64,000 nt of DNA from Okapia johnstoni (GCA_024291935.2 CM044326.1:32301948-32365947); one strand, 5' to 3'. Counted from the stretch's first letter, positions 43,120-54,952 are shown. Numbers and translations are program-made. Notes: generated by a model not told the origin, from the letters alone.

Positions 43120-44744
43120 ACACCAAGTTAATTTTCTTGTTGACAAATATGATAACAGAGATAACACAAACGTATTGACTTTTAGGAAAACTAGGTACCA
43201 AATAAAAGTACTATACTTAATGCTGATGAATCTAAAGAGATGTTTGTATCGATCAAACCAACATCCTAAACTTGCTTTCGTTTTTAAAGACTAATCCTAG
43301 ATCCCATGATACTTTAAATGACTGGAGTTTTTGCTACGTTTAGAAATATTTGATTTGTAAGGACTTACTTTTAAATCAATTAAGTAGAGCTCTTTTACTA
43401 GTTAATTTTGATAACACTATCCAGAGGTCGACATATATCACATTTAAAACATACACACAGGGATATACATACATCCAGACAGGCACAGACAAAGATCTCA
43501 CAACTTTTCTGCTTGAGTTTTTAAAGTTCCTTTTATTCTACAGACCCAAGGCTGTAGTTTCAGGCAGTGTGGGCTTTGTTTGCATTTCAAGGACATTAAG
43601 AGTTGTAACTGCAAGCTTTTTTCCCTATGAGTACTTATGTTCTCTCAGGGGTCAGAATTTTGAAAAGCTGTTCATCAAGCCAGCTTTCTTTAATTGTGCA
43701 TGCAAAATCAACTTTGGCATGCCAAAAAGTTCCATCATGGCCTTTTTAGGGTTAGGTAAATTCTTGGAGGTTTTGGCTCTGTACCAACTGTCGAAACTAA
43801 CCAGAATTCTAGTGTGTGACTGCCTGTCTGGGAGCTGGTTGACTTAAGAAGCACAATCCCCAGCTTTCTTCTAATTTTGTTTTATTGCAAAGTACAAATA
43901 TTTGCAATTTTAAGCCACATTTTTAAATAAATAAGTAAGATCAACCAACCCAGTTACTCCAAAATTCCTTCCAGGCCTTCCTGCCTAGAAGTCCCGCTGG
44001 GTTCTCTGCCTAGAGAATCCCCACGCCCCCAGGTTCTCTTCACCTAGAAAATGTACCAGTGCCCCCTTAAGAGCTCAGGTCTGAAGATGAAGCTCAGATA
44101 CAAGTAGTGCCCCATTGCTTAAATACAAGGAGACTTAGGTGTCAAGAGAAACTCACCGAGCCACCTGAAGCGTGCCGTGAAATGGCAGGGGTGCAAGGGG
44201 CCAATGCTTGGTACCAAGTGCTGGCCCAAGGCAGACTCCAGGTGACCTCAGGGGGGTTTCTCTGATATCCTGCTGGCAGTGCCAAGCAACGTTGATGAAA
44301 GTAATCAATAATCTATAATAGGGATAGAAGAGTTTTATTTGAGGCAAACTGAGGACTATAGCCCAGAAGCCAGCTCCCCAGATTACTCTGAGAAGTATGG
44401 TTTTCAGCACAGTTTCATGTGTGGTCAGAACAAAGAATTTCACACAAGTTGGAGATACATTCCTTCAAGGTTTCAAATAAACCAGATCAGCCTGTGCACA
44501 GCGGGTCAGCGTGGCCTTGGCACCTCAGAAGGGAGTCTTATCACTGCAAGTGGACCAGCACTGGTGCTTCAGAAAAGGAGGCATTTAATCTTTGTCCTTA
44601 ACAAGGACATTCTTTACTCCTGGTCAATATGCCCTTTTCTTTAATAATTAAAACAGATGTACTTTAATCAAAGTATATTTTGATAGGCCAGGAGAATAGC
44701 AGATACAATCCTTTGTCACATATATGTTGCAATCAGCATCTCCC
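43120..44744 (-). other. AT-rich DNA with an LTR-like part, perhaps ERV 5' side
   Basis: No gene seen. The stretch at 44320-44640 (from tagaagagttttatttgagg; gaggactatagcccagaagc) has the feel of a reversed mammalian LTR. If it belongs to the same-strand ERV at 37441-41640, it would lie on that provirus's 5' side. This is inference, since no LTR partner was found. Confidence 0.35.
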
Positions 44745-45093
44745 AAAATTCCTTATGTTCTTTTGATGAGCAGTAATTTTTTATTTTAATATGATTCAAT
44801 TTCTCAATTTTTTAGTGGTTAGTGGTTTTGTATTTTCTATCCAAGAAATATTTGTGTACTGACTCTACATTACAGTGAGAATTGACATAAAAATCTCAAT
44901 ATCCAGTCTTCCAATCTCTGGACATAGTATTTTCCCAGTTGTCTAGGTCTTTGCTCATTTCATTTAAAAGTATTTTAGAGTTTTCAGTGTAGAAGTCTCA
45001 GACATCTTTTGTTACAGAAGTAACAAGGGCCTTACACAGGTGTTAGATCTCTCTAGTGCTATCGTAAAGAGTATGGGTTTTGAATTTTCACGT
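44745..45093 (-). mobile_element. Old L1 ORF2 fragment, reversed
   Basis: Reversed L1 block: 'gttgtctaggtctttgctca' at 44938 in the usual order. It continues beyond the SINEs at 45094-45584. Confidence 0.65.
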
Positions 45094-45362
45094 GGACTTC
45101 CCAGGTGGTCCAGTGGTTAAGAATCCACCTGCCAATGCAGAGGACATGGGTTTGATCCCTGGTCTAGGAAGATTTCACGTGTCGCGGGGCAGCTGAGCCT
45201 GTGCACCACAACTACTGAGGCCTGAGCACCCATACCCCGCAGCAGGAGAAGCCACCGCAGTGAGAAGCCCGCGCGCTGCAGCCAGAGAGTAGCCCCGACT
45301 CGCCACCAGCAGAGAAAGCCCGCGCACAGCAAGCAAGACCCAGGGGCCAAAAATAAAAAATA
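45094..45362 (+). mobile_element. CHR-type SINE, long form
   Basis: The tRNA-derived head ggacttcccaggtggtccag, the tRNA-unrelated part (caccacaactactgaggcct, gagaagccaccgcagtgaga in close variant, cagagaaagcccgcgcacag) and the tail ccaaaaataaaaaataaat. This is a complete cetartiodactyl CHR SINE. The body has many CpG sites. Confidence 0.93.
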
Positions 45363-45453
45363 AATCCTCATTTCCCAAAATTGTTTGTTGATATATAAAA
45401 ATAAAATTGGTGATCTTGCTAAATTCACTTCTTAATCCTAAGAGTTTTCAATG

Positions 45454-45584
45454 CCTGGGTGGGGAAGATCTCCTGGAGAAGGGAAAGGCTGCCCCCTCCA
45501 GTATTCTGGCCTGGAGAATTCCATGGACTGTATTGCCCACGGGGTCGCAAAGAGTCAGACACGGCTGAGCGACTTTCACTTCAT
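45454..45584 (+). mobile_element. Bov-tA SINE, BovA part
   Basis: ctgggtggggaagatctcct to cacggctgagcgactttcac. The tRNA head is missing. Confidence 0.93.
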
Positions 45585-45585
45585 G

Positions 45586-46800
45586 GTCAGATTAATTTGA
45601 CTTTTCTTTGTACTGGTCGTGGGATCTACAAATAATGACTGCTTGATTTCTTTCTTTCCTACCTTTTCATTTCTTTTTCTTGCTTGAAGGCGTTTGCTGC
45701 AAAGTGCAAGATGACGCTGGACAGAAATACTGACTCTGTTTCTTCTCCCGCTGCTACTCTCAGGATGTTCACTCTGCCAGTTTCAGGATCAATCAAATCT
45801 GTTCCAAATTACTAGGAGTTTTTTCATGCGTATTGTTGGATTTTATTAAATCCTGTGTATATTAAGAGGATCCCATGATGTCTCTCCTTAATATGTGAGA
45901 ATTTTAAATATATTAATGGATTTTGCGTCCTAGAATAAACCTCACATGACTCCAATATGTGATCATTGCTATGTGTCACTGGATCCAATTTGCCAATAGT
46001 TTCCCATGTATGTTCATGAAAGAAACTGGTAGTTATTTTTCTTTCTTCTAGTGTCCATGTGAGGTTTTGCTAGAAAGGCTACACTAGTCCCCCAAAATGA
46101 GTTTGGACACCTTTTCCCTTTTCTACTCCCTAGATTGGTTTGTGTAAGATAAGTGTTGTTTCTCCCTTAAATTTCTAAGCACCAGTGTAACCATTTGAGA
46201 TGTGGGTTGTCTTGGTGAGAAAAAGTTTTAATAATGGATAAAATTTGTCTAATAAATATCAGCCTACTCAGATTAAATATCACCTGCAATTTTGATAAAT
46301 TGTGTTTGGGAAGGTGGATTTGCCCATTGAATCTAAATCATGAAATCAGTTATTTATAATATCTTCTTGTTTTGTTAGTGTCTTTTTATAACTAATGTCT
46401 CCTATCTTTTTTCTCTCCCTTTTCCCCTCCCTTGATCATGTTTTTTGGAGGTATATTCATCTTATTTATCTTTTTAAAGAAGCAAATTTTGGCTTCATGG
46501 ATTTTCTCTGGTATATGTAGATTCTCTGTTTCATTGATTTCTTGTCATATCTGTATTTTTCTTTCCTTCTGCTTCCACTAGACTTGGTTTTTTTTTCCCC
46601 CAGCTTCTTGAGATGGAAGCTTAGATCATTGATTTTCAGCTTTCCTTCTTTTTAAATACATACATATTTGGCTATAAATTTCCCTCTGAACACCACTGTA
46701 ACTATCTTCCTCTCCATTGATATGTTACATCTCCAGCAGCAACCTGTTCACACTCCTCTCATTTCCTTTGTGAGTTTTTTTGAGACCTGTGATTTAGAAG
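45586..46800 (-). mobile_element. Old L1 ORF2, reversed
   Basis: Reversed L1 ORF2 with 'gattttgcgtcctagaataa' near 45920, 'catgtgaggttttgctagaa' near 46056 and further blocks up to 46790, where BovB is inserted. The L1 resumes near 48510. Confidence 0.72.
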
Positions 46801-46803
46801 TCA

Positions 46804-48501
46804 GACAGTTCAGTCGCTCAGTCGTGTCCGACTCTTTGTGACCCTACACACTGCAGCACGCCAGGCCTCCCTGTCCATCACCAATTTCCGGAGTCTATCC
46901 AAACTCATGTCCATTGAGTCGGTGATGCCACCCAATTATCTCATCCTCTGTCGTCCCCTTCTTCTCCTGCCCTGAATCCTTCCCAGCATCAGGGTCTTTT
47001 CCAATGTGTCAGCTCTTCGCATGAGGTGGCCAAAGTATTGGAGTTTCAGCTTCAACATCAGACCTTCCAATGAACACCCAGGATTGATCTCTTTTAGGAT
47101 GGACTGGTTGGATCTCCTTGCAGTCCAAGGGACTCTCAAGAGTCTTCTCCAACACCACAGTTCAAAAGCATCAATTCTTCGGCGCTCAGGTTTCTTTATG
47201 GTCCAACTCTTACATCCATACATGACCACTGGAAAAACCATAGCCTTGACTAGACGGACATTTGTTGGCAAAGTAATGTCTCTGCTTTTTAATATGCTCT
47301 CTAGGTTGGTCGTAACTTTCCTTCCAAGGAGTTAGCATCTTTTAATTTCACGGTTGCAGTCTCCATCTGCAGTGATTTTGGAACCCAAAAAAATAAAGTC
47401 AGCCACTGTTTCCACTGATTCCCCATCTATTTCCCATGAAGTGATGGGACCAGACGCCATGATCTTAGTTTTCTGAACGTTGAGCTTTAAGCCAACTTTT
47501 TCACTCTCCTCTTTCACTTCCATCAAGAGGCTCTTTAGTTCTTCTTCACTTTCTGCCATAAGGGTGGTATCATCTGCATGTCTGAGTTTATTGATATTTC
47601 TCCCAGCAATCTTGATTCCAGCTTGTGTTTCTTCCAGCCCAGCATTTCTCATGATGTACTCTGCATATAAGTTAAATAAGCGGGATGACAGTATATAGCC
47701 TTGACGGACTCCTTTTCCTATTTGGAACCAGTCCGTTGTTCCATGTCCAGTTCTAACTGTTGCTTCCTGACCTGCATACAGGTTTCTCAAAAGGCAGGTC
47801 AGGTGGTCTGGTATTCCCATCTCTTTCAGAATTTTCCCCAGTTTATTGTGATCCACACAGTCAAAGGCTTTGGCGTAGTCAATAAAGCAGAAATAGATGT
47901 TTTTCTGGAACTCTCTTGCTTTTTCGATGATCCAGCAGATGCTGGCAATTTGATCTCTGGTTCCTCTGCCTTTTCTAAAACCAGCTTGAACATCTGGAAG
48001 TTCACGGTTCACATATTGCTGAAGCCTGGCTTGGAGAATTTTGAGCATTACTTTACTAGCATTGTGAGATGAGTGCAATTGTGCGGTAGTTTGAGCATTC
48101 TTTGGCATTGCCTTTCTTTGGGCTTGGAATGAAAACTGACCTTTTCCAGTCGTGTGGCCACTGCTGAGTTTTCCAAATTTGCTGGCAGATTGAGTGCAGC
48201 ACTTTCACAGCGTCATCTTTCAGGATTTGAAATAGCTCAACTGGAATTCCATCACCTCCACTAGCTTTGTTCATAGTGATGCTTCCTTAGGCCCACTTGA
48301 CTTCTCATTCCAGGATGTCTGGCTCTAGGTGAGTGATCACACCATCATGATTATCTGGGTCATGAAAGTCTTTTTTGTACAGTCTTCTGTGTATTCTTGC
48401 CACCTCTTCTTAATATCTTCTGCTTCTGTTAGGTCCATCACAGAACAGTTATTGAGCCCATCTTTGCATGAAATGTTGCCTTGGTAGCTCTAATTTTCTG
48501 G
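46804..48501 (-). mobile_element. BovB LINE, 1.7 kb, best preserved copy
   Basis: A reverse-strand BovB from the 3' end (acagttcagtcgctcagtcg) to a point upstream of RT (near 48501). It is 5'-truncated, with the endonuclease absent. It sits within a reversed L1. Its coding part is nearly open throughout (see next entry), so it is among the younger BovB copies here. Confidence 0.96.
46936..48274 (-). pseudogene. BovB reverse transcriptase, nearly open
   Basis: RTE-clade RT covering fingers, palm, thumb and the C-terminal region. The frame at 48274-48056 (NKASGGDGIPVELFQILKDD) is followed, after a one-base frameshift near 48060, by a long frame at 48108-47335. That frame holds palm motif A in the context FCFIDYAKAFDCVDHNKL and the KGVRQG block. 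Its catalytic box reads HADD where YADD is expected, at about 47570-47581. An in-frame stop at 47332-47334 replaces a Leu codon, after which the same frame stays open to 46936 (VMYGCKSWTIKKPERRRIDA, then [15 protein letters not shown]) and ends at a second in-frame stop replacing a Trp codon. The Tyr-to-His change alone would impair catalysis. Confidence 0.95.
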
Positions 48502-50645
48502 CCTAAATCCAAGTGGTTGGGATTTTCCAGTTGTATTTATGTTTTCTTTTGCTTTTCTTTACCTGGTTATTTTTTCCCCTTTTTGCCTTTTTTTTTTTAA
48601 TGGTTTTATTTCCAGCCTATTTCCATGGTGGCCCGAGAATCTGCTTCTGAGTGATTTCAGTCCTTTGAAATGTGCTGAGATTTGTTCTGTGGGTTGGAAT
48701 AGGGCGGTATTATGGGGCTTCCTGTGCACTAATCTCTGGACGTGGGCCTGGCTGTAGGCGGGTGCCGTGGACTGCATCGCCTGTCAATTAGGTCAGGGCT
48801 GCCAAGGTGCTGCTTGGAACTCCCAGCTCCTTTCTGATTTCTCGTGTCCCAGTAAATCCACCATCAAGAGAGGTGGGTCAAACCCGCCTCTGCGGTTCTG
48901 GACTTCTCTCGTCCTGTCCTTTGGTCTTCACAGCTTCCTGTGTTTCACGTTCCTGCTGCGTCTCTAGGGCTGCACCATCTTCCAGAAGGACCGACATGTC
49001 AGCGTGCGCACCTCCCCCCAAGTGTCTTGCCTTTGAGTCGGCTTCGTCCGACGCTCACAGGGCTCCGCGGGCCGCCTTCTGGGTGTGCTTGCAATTCATC
49101 CTTCGTTTCCTTTGCTTTTTCTTGCAGCTGTTTCGTGCTCTTCCATGGAAGGAGTGCCTCTCTGAAGGGGTGTGTACTTGGGTTTTACTTTTTGCATGAA
49201 GTCTGATGTAGCTGACTTTTCACTTGCTTGTTCAGCCCGTTCTGCACAGTGTGATTCGCTGAACTTGACGTTCATTGTCTGTCACCCAGTTTCCTGTTTG
49301 CCGTCTGATTTATGTTCCTTTTTCCTCTCATCTCTTGCCTTCTCTTCAGTTAGTGGAATGTTCGTCTCATCCTGTTTTCCCTCTCTAACTCACGAGTTAT
49401 TCACTGTTTCACTATTTTTAGCTGCTTATCCTAGCAATGTCAACATTCAGCCTTGACTGATTCATGACGGTTCAGGGTGAATTGAGGCTTTGCCAGTTTC
49501 CTGTCCTGCTCACTCTTTGGAAGACTTGAACCCCACCCCACCCCCCACCCCCCGCCTTTTGCTTTATGGTTTTGTTGCATTTATTTCAACGTGTGCATCA
49601 CCTACCAGGGCTCACTGCCACAAATGCCTGCATAGAGTTACCCAAGTTTTACCTTATTCTCCGCTCTTTGTTCTTCCTGATATTTCCACAATTCTGCTGG
49701 GAGAGTTTCTTTTCATCTGAAGAATTCACCTTAGAATTCATTTTATGTTTTTTTGGCTGCGCCAAGTGGTTTGCAGGATCTTAGTCGCCCTGATCATGGG
49801 GGAAACCACGCCCCCTGCAGTGGAAGGGCGGGGTCCTAACCCCCGGACCCCCAGGGAAATCCCTCATTTTGGAATTTCTTTGGTTCGGGCCTGTGGTCTT
49901 GAGTTCTCTCAGTGTTCCTTTGGCTAAAATGGCTTCATTTTCCGAGTGTGTTTTTGGCGATGTACAATTCTAGTCTGCAGTCCGTTTTTATTTCCGCTCT
50001 GCAAAGCTGCCACCCCACTGCCTTCTAACTTCTTTCGTGATGAGAACTCTTTGCTTTTCTCGGCCCGATTTCCTCCTTTTCTCTCATTTCCCGCGGTTTT
50101 GCCTTGACGGATGAAGGCGTGGTTTCCTTGTGTTTATACTGTTTGGGACTCGTAGAGCTTCTTTAAATCTGTGGGCTGGTGGTTGTCGGTGGTTTTAGAA
50201 AGTTCTCGATCATTATTTCTCCAAACACAGCTTTCTCCCTTCTCCCTCTCCTTGGGGGCTACAATTTCACTGAATGCCTCAGGTCTCTTTACTCCCCCCG
50301 CCCCCCACTCCTGTCTGCTTTAGTCTGGACATTTCTAGCCCACTTTCACTCGGCTCTTTGACCCAGAATTCTGCCGCAGCTAAGACGCTGTTAAATCCAT
50401 CCAGCGATTGCTTGATTTCAGATATTTTCCACTGTTAGAATTTCCATTGAGGTCTCTTCCTGGACTCTGTTTCTTTGATGAGTTGTCTCTTTTTCCTCAT
50501 CTATCTTCCCCATCATTTCCACTCTTCTCTTGAACATACGTGCCAGTTATTTCACAATCCTCAACTGCCAACGCCAGCAGCTCAGTCACCTCTGATTCTA
50601 TTCTCGCCGCATTTTTCCCTCCCTGGCTATCGGTCGTGTTTTGGT
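48502..50645 (-). mobile_element. Old L1, 5' half (ORF2 start to ORF1 side), reversed
   Basis: Reversed L1 blocks continue: 'cactatttttagctgcttat' at 49409, 'cagtgttcctttggctaaaa' at 49910, 'ccactgccttctaacttctt' at 50015 and 'gatttcagatattttccact' at 50415. Together with 45586-46800 this could be one long old L1 cut by BovB and a CHR SINE. No intact ORF1 or ORF2. Confidence 0.65.
49751..49865 (-). mobile_element. CHR-type SINE
   Basis: A reverse-strand copy: ttggctgcgccaagtggttt (A-rich end side) to the reversed head cccccagggaaatccct. The short repeat tcatttt flanks it (49738 and 49864), a likely target-site duplication. Confidence 0.88.
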
Positions 50646-51057
50646 TTTCCTCGGTTTACCCGGGTACTTCTGAATCACTTGCTGGGCATGCAGCACCAAC
50701 AAGCCAAAGGAAGGCACACCGGGCGTCTTCACAGAAAACACTCACCGGCTCCGGCCAGCAGAGAGGGTGGGAGCTCGCCAGCCAGGACCGGGGCGCTGGG
50801 CCGGGCTCCCCTCTGCTCGGCCTGGGCCAAGCCTCTAACCAGGCCCGGAATGACGAGGCCCCGGGGAAACACCCTGAGGCTCTCAGCGTGTCTCTGAGGG
50901 TCTCCCCCGCTGAGGGGTCAGCCCGGCTCGCCCTCGCCGCTCCCATGGCTCTCTGACCCCTTTCCACAGTTTACTTGTGTATTTCATCCGGCTCCTCTGG
51001 CTGCTCTCGGCCTGGAATGTGAGTTGACTGCTCAGAAAGAGAACTGCACTGGAGACT
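50646..51057. other. GC-rich DNA, no gene seen
   Basis: An abrupt rise in GC content from about 50690. There are open frames on both strands at 50475-50967 with no recognised domain. Confidence 0.5.
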
Positions 51058-51153
51058 TTTGCTGCAGCTTGCGGGATGTTAGCTCCCTGCCCCGGGATCA
51101 AACCTGTGCCCCTGCAGTGGAAGCACAGCGTCCTAACCACCAGGGAGTTTCCT
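51058..51153 (-). mobile_element. CHR-type SINE, partial
   Basis: Reversed: 'gcagcttgcgggatgttagc', 'gggatcaaacctgtgcccct' and 'cgtcctaaccaccagggagt'. The box B region is recognisable. Confidence 0.85.
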
Positions 51154-51737
51154 CTGTGATGGGCATTTTCAAGGGTGATCGCTAAGAAGTAGATTCGCTG
51201 AGTCACGCTTCAGGAGTGTTCAACATTGTAACAGGATTCACCCAGTCATTCCCATATCGGTCATGAAGAGCTGGGCTCTGCTGCTGACAAACAGCCCATC
51301 ACCAGTGGGCTTTGGCAGCCTTCCTGATATATCAAGAGTTTTTCTTTATTTATCTGTATATCAGATGTTGAACACCTTTATAAAGGCTCCAGCTCATTAC
51401 AGCTTTACTGGGTATGATATCTCTCTGTAACATATATTGGTCTCTTTCTCTCTGAGCAATTTGCCCTTTGAATTATTTTTGATGATAATATTGTAACTCC
51501 TCTGTTCTTGTGCAAACACGTCCCTCGATTTCAAACCGTATATCACCGTGTATTTGGAGTCTCTGTGGACACTGCAGGATCAGATTCCTTTTGAATGTGA
51601 CCTGAATCCCTGCACTGTCTCAGTGAAGCGGATGCTCTCAGTCACCCCTACCATACACCCTCCCACGCTGAGTCCTGCTCCCTTAGCACCCTCCTGCTGC
51701 CTGTGTTTTTAACACTTCCTTTGGGGGGCAGTGCTTC
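51154..51737. other. Unassigned AT-richer DNA
   Basis: From 51230 to 51600 the DNA has balanced composition (for example gatgataatattgtaactcc) and may be old L1 or unique sequence. No exon seen. Confidence 0.4.
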
Positions 51738-51980
51738 TCAGGCACCCCATTCCAGTACTCTTGCCTGGAAAATCCCATGGATGGAAGAGCCTGGTAGGCT
51801 GCAGTTCATGGGGTCTGGAAGAGTCGGACATGACTGAGTGACTTCACTTTCACTTTTCACTTTCGTGCATTGGAGAAGGAAATGGCAACCCACTCCAGTG
51901 TTCTTGCCTGGAGAATCCCAGGGACGGGGGAGCCTGGTGGGCTACAGTCCATGGGGTCGCACAGAGTCAGACACAACTGA
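51738..51980 (+). mobile_element. BOV-A2 dimeric SINE
   Basis: Two BovA monomers in the forward direction (caggcaccccattccagtac, then the linker cactttcacttttcactttc, then ggagaaggaaatggcaaccc), ending at acacaactga. The CAG-type tail is lost. Confidence 0.95.
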
Positions 51981-51989
51981 CAATTCACT

Positions 51990-53655
51990 TTTCACTGGTT
52001 TTTACTCTCAAGTGACCGAGTAGCTGAGCCTTTGCATCTGTGACCCCACGTCCTCCTCCCGCGCTCAGCCGACCCTTCCCAGCCCCCTTCCTCCTGCGTG
52101 GGCCCCCACCCCTGATGCTAGCAGTGCTCATCCCTGCCTCCCTTGCCTCGAGCCACCCACCCTAGTCCTGCCCGCTCGCGCGGGGCCTCTGTGCAGTCTG
52201 GGTGCAGCCCACCCCGTCCCAGCATCTCAGACAGCACGTCTGTGCTCCTCTCTCCCGACCCAGCTTCCGGTGGCTCCTCCTCCGTCTCCCTGGCTCACCG
52301 GTCAGCAGTGGCCCCCGCTGGGTCCCGGATCTTCCCTTCCTGTTCCACAGTGGTCCCTGCAAGGAAACCGGGTCCCCGTCACTCTGTGCAGAGTCTCAGA
52401 CTCACCAGGCACGACCCCCCCAGGGGGCCCACCCGCCTCCATCCCTGTGACCCCACAGCTCGCCCGTCCACCGACCCCAGCTGGACCTGCATCCTGCGAT
52501 GGCCGGCAGGAGGACTGGCCTCTGGCCGTGTGGCCCCGGGCGGCGCGTGGACTCTGGCCATGGTCGTGGGGATGAAGCCAGTCTTCCCCGCTTCAGGACC
52601 CCCAGCCCCTTTCTGTCATCAGCAGGGACAGAATCCACGCCCTCCTCCCCTGCGCCCACCGAGACCGCCCGGAGGATGAGTGCCCGGTCGGGGCCTCTCG
52701 TCGGTTTTTATTGATACATCGTCAGTATTGATAAGCTAGTGGCTGGAAGAGACCAGCGCTGGGCGAGGCAAGGCTGGACCGGCTATTCCGAGCTCACGTA
52801 TTTTGCTCCATCCTCTCCGGAAAACCGCCCGGGCGGGGAGTTCCTGAGTCCCCACACCGTTTTCTGTGTCCCTGAGTGACACGCGGGCTGACGGCGGAAT
52901 CCGGGGCGGCCCGTCTCCTGTCAGCGCGGGGCCACAGGGTGCGTCTCTGTGTGGCTGGGCTAATTACCACGGCCGCATTCTTTGCATCAGGAGCCTTTTC
53001 TCTGACAGTGGAGGGTGGGACACCATGGAGACAGGCGCGGGGAGACCACGGCCGCCCAGGAGACCAGGGCCTCGAGGGCGACTCGGTTGCCTGGGAGACG
53101 GCTGAGGAGCCTGGCTGTGGGGCCGGGGGGCCAGGGCTGGACCACGGCAGCGGGGCCGGGGTCCCTGCAGGCGCCACTGGGCCTGTGTGTTCACACCTTG
53201 GCAACCCACCCACACCTGCCACTCCAGGGGTCTCGCCAGGACCCCAGAAATGAGTTCCTCTCCACCAAAGCTGCGTCTGGGAGTTGGTGGGAGTCCGCTC
53301 AAGCTGCCCCAGCATCCAGCACCAGGGGTGGTGGACTCCGCATCCCCCACGGCCATGCGCTCTGATCAGAGCTGGTGGAGAGAATCCGGGCTGGTGCCTG
53401 TCTTAGGCAGCATTTTAGACCAAGTTCTGAGTAGATCCCCAACCAGGATTTCCAAAGAAGGTCCTCCCCTGGGAGATGGTGAGGCCTCGCGGCATGGGGA
53501 TTTCAGGCCTGGGCTGATGCCGCAGAAGCTCTGGGTGTGAGCTTCACCTCCAGGGGGGTGAGAATTGAGGCTCCTACGCCCGGAGGCTTCAGAACTCTGG
53601 CTGATGATGCTCCTTGGTGAGAAAGCCCTACAGCCAGGGCACGTTTCAGGGCCTG
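51990..53655. other. GC-rich low-copy DNA, no gene seen
   Basis: High GC with overlapping open frames in several phases (for example 178 codons at 52143-52679), without a known domain. A candidate element lies at 52950. Confidence 0.55.
52950..53110. promoter_or_regulatory. Candidate conserved element with RFX-like words
   Basis: The island gctaattaccacggccgcat holds a homeodomain TAATTA core. Downstream, ccatggagac (about 53023) and ggttgcctgggagac (53086-53100) resemble RFX X-box half-sites. The combination is suggestive only. Confidence 0.3.
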
Positions 53656-53866
53656 CGGTATCCCAGGTGGCTGCAGTGGTAGGGACCTGTCTGCCAATGC
53701 AGGAGAAGCAAGAGACGTGGGTTGGATCCCTGGATTGGGAAGATCCCCTGGAGGAGGTCACGGCAACTCACTCCAGTGTTCTTGTCTGGAGAATCCCATG
53801 GACAGAGGAGCCTGGCAGGCTACAGTCCATGGGGTCGCAGACAGTCAGACATGACTGAGCACCCAT
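53656..53866 (+). mobile_element. Bov-tA SINE
   Basis: Forward copy: tatcccaggtggctgcagtg, the body aagatcccctggaggaggtc, and the end gactgagcacccatgcaggc. It is followed by a repeat of gcccatgcagg. Confidence 0.95.
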
Positions 53867-53904
53867 GCAGGCACGCCCATGCAGGGATAGGGCTGGGGGA
53901 GGGG

Positions 53905-54085
53905 AGGGGTGCACCCACCCTTGCGGGGGGGAGGAGCCTGGGGAGAGGGGGTGCACCTTGCGGGGGGGACCCTGGGGAAGGGGGGGCACCTTGTGGGGGG
54001 AGCCTGGGGGGAGGGCAGACTCTGAGGTGCATGGGGGAGGGGGGGGGTAGGGGAGGGTAGGGGCGGGGGAGGGGAGGCCAGCGCA
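53905..54085 (+). repeat. G-rich minisatellite, 33-37 bp unit
   Basis: Three imperfect units starting accctt or accttg, followed by a 7 bp G run and agcctgggg, then a long G-rich stretch to 54085 with runs of up to 9 G. It has strong G-quadruplex potential on the + strand. The Gly/Arg-rich open frame is a by-product. Confidence 0.9.
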
Positions 54086-54952
54086 GGACTGGAACAGCAG
54101 TGGGACAGGGTTCTCTGCCAGACGCACGTGTGGGCCGTCCATCCTGCGCCCCAGCCTCCTCACGTCTTCCCAGGCCCAGGATGTCCACACCCTTGGCCGC
54201 TACCAACAGCATGGGGCCAGTGTCTCAGGCTGAGTTCAGGCCCCGACCACCCCTCCGGGTCCGGGAGGCTAACTCACTCCCCCAGGCACATCCTCTGGCT
54301 CCAGTGCTCAGGAGCACCTCCAGAATCTAAGCAGTGCTCACCGCCCCACCCCTGCCCCTGCCACCACCCCTGGGTGAAAGCTGTGGTGTCCCCCCTGGTC
54401 TCCAACTTCTGTTCAGTCCACTCAGCAGTCAGGGTGACACCCCCCCCCCATGAGATAAAGTGCCCCTCCTCAGATCTAGAATAAAACCCACTTTCCTCGA
54501 TGCTCCAAAGACTCAGCAGGTCTGACCCTGTCGACATCTCCAAACACACCAGCAAAGCGTCTGCCCCTCGGTCCTCCTGGGCTCTGAACAAAACCAGCTC
54601 CTACCCCTGGGCCTTTGCACTTGCTGTCTCCCCCACTGTTCCAGACTTTCACAAGTAGCCCGACCCGTCTTTAGTCTCTGTTTAAATGTCACTTCCTAAG
54701 AAAGATGCTGCATCTCAAGCAGCCCCATTTTTCTTCATCAAGTTCGTCAGCACCGGAAACTCTGGTCTGTTCTATTCTCTGCCCCCTCCTCTCCTTCCTG
54801 TTGCACTCTCTTTTCCTCTGTCTCACAGGGGCTTGTTGTCTGCCTCTCCCCAATCCTGGAGCATAACCTCAGGCAGGCACAGCCTTGCCTACATGTCCCC
54901 TGACTCCCAGGCCCAGGGAAGTCCCAGCTCACAGTAGCTGCTCCTTTGGCAC
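54086..54952. other. GC-rich DNA, no gene seen
   Basis: C-rich and pyrimidine-rich DNA; 54600-54900 may be a very old repeat. No exon supported. Confidence 0.45.

Noticed and set aside
44153..44443. 96-codon hydrophobic frame on the reverse strand
   Set aside because: Spans an LTR-like AT-rich stretch; no family resemblance and no supporting context.
46936..48274. A functional reverse transcriptase gene
   Set aside because: Two in-frame stops, a frameshift, a Tyr-to-His change in the catalytic box and no endonuclease domain; it is a LINE relic.
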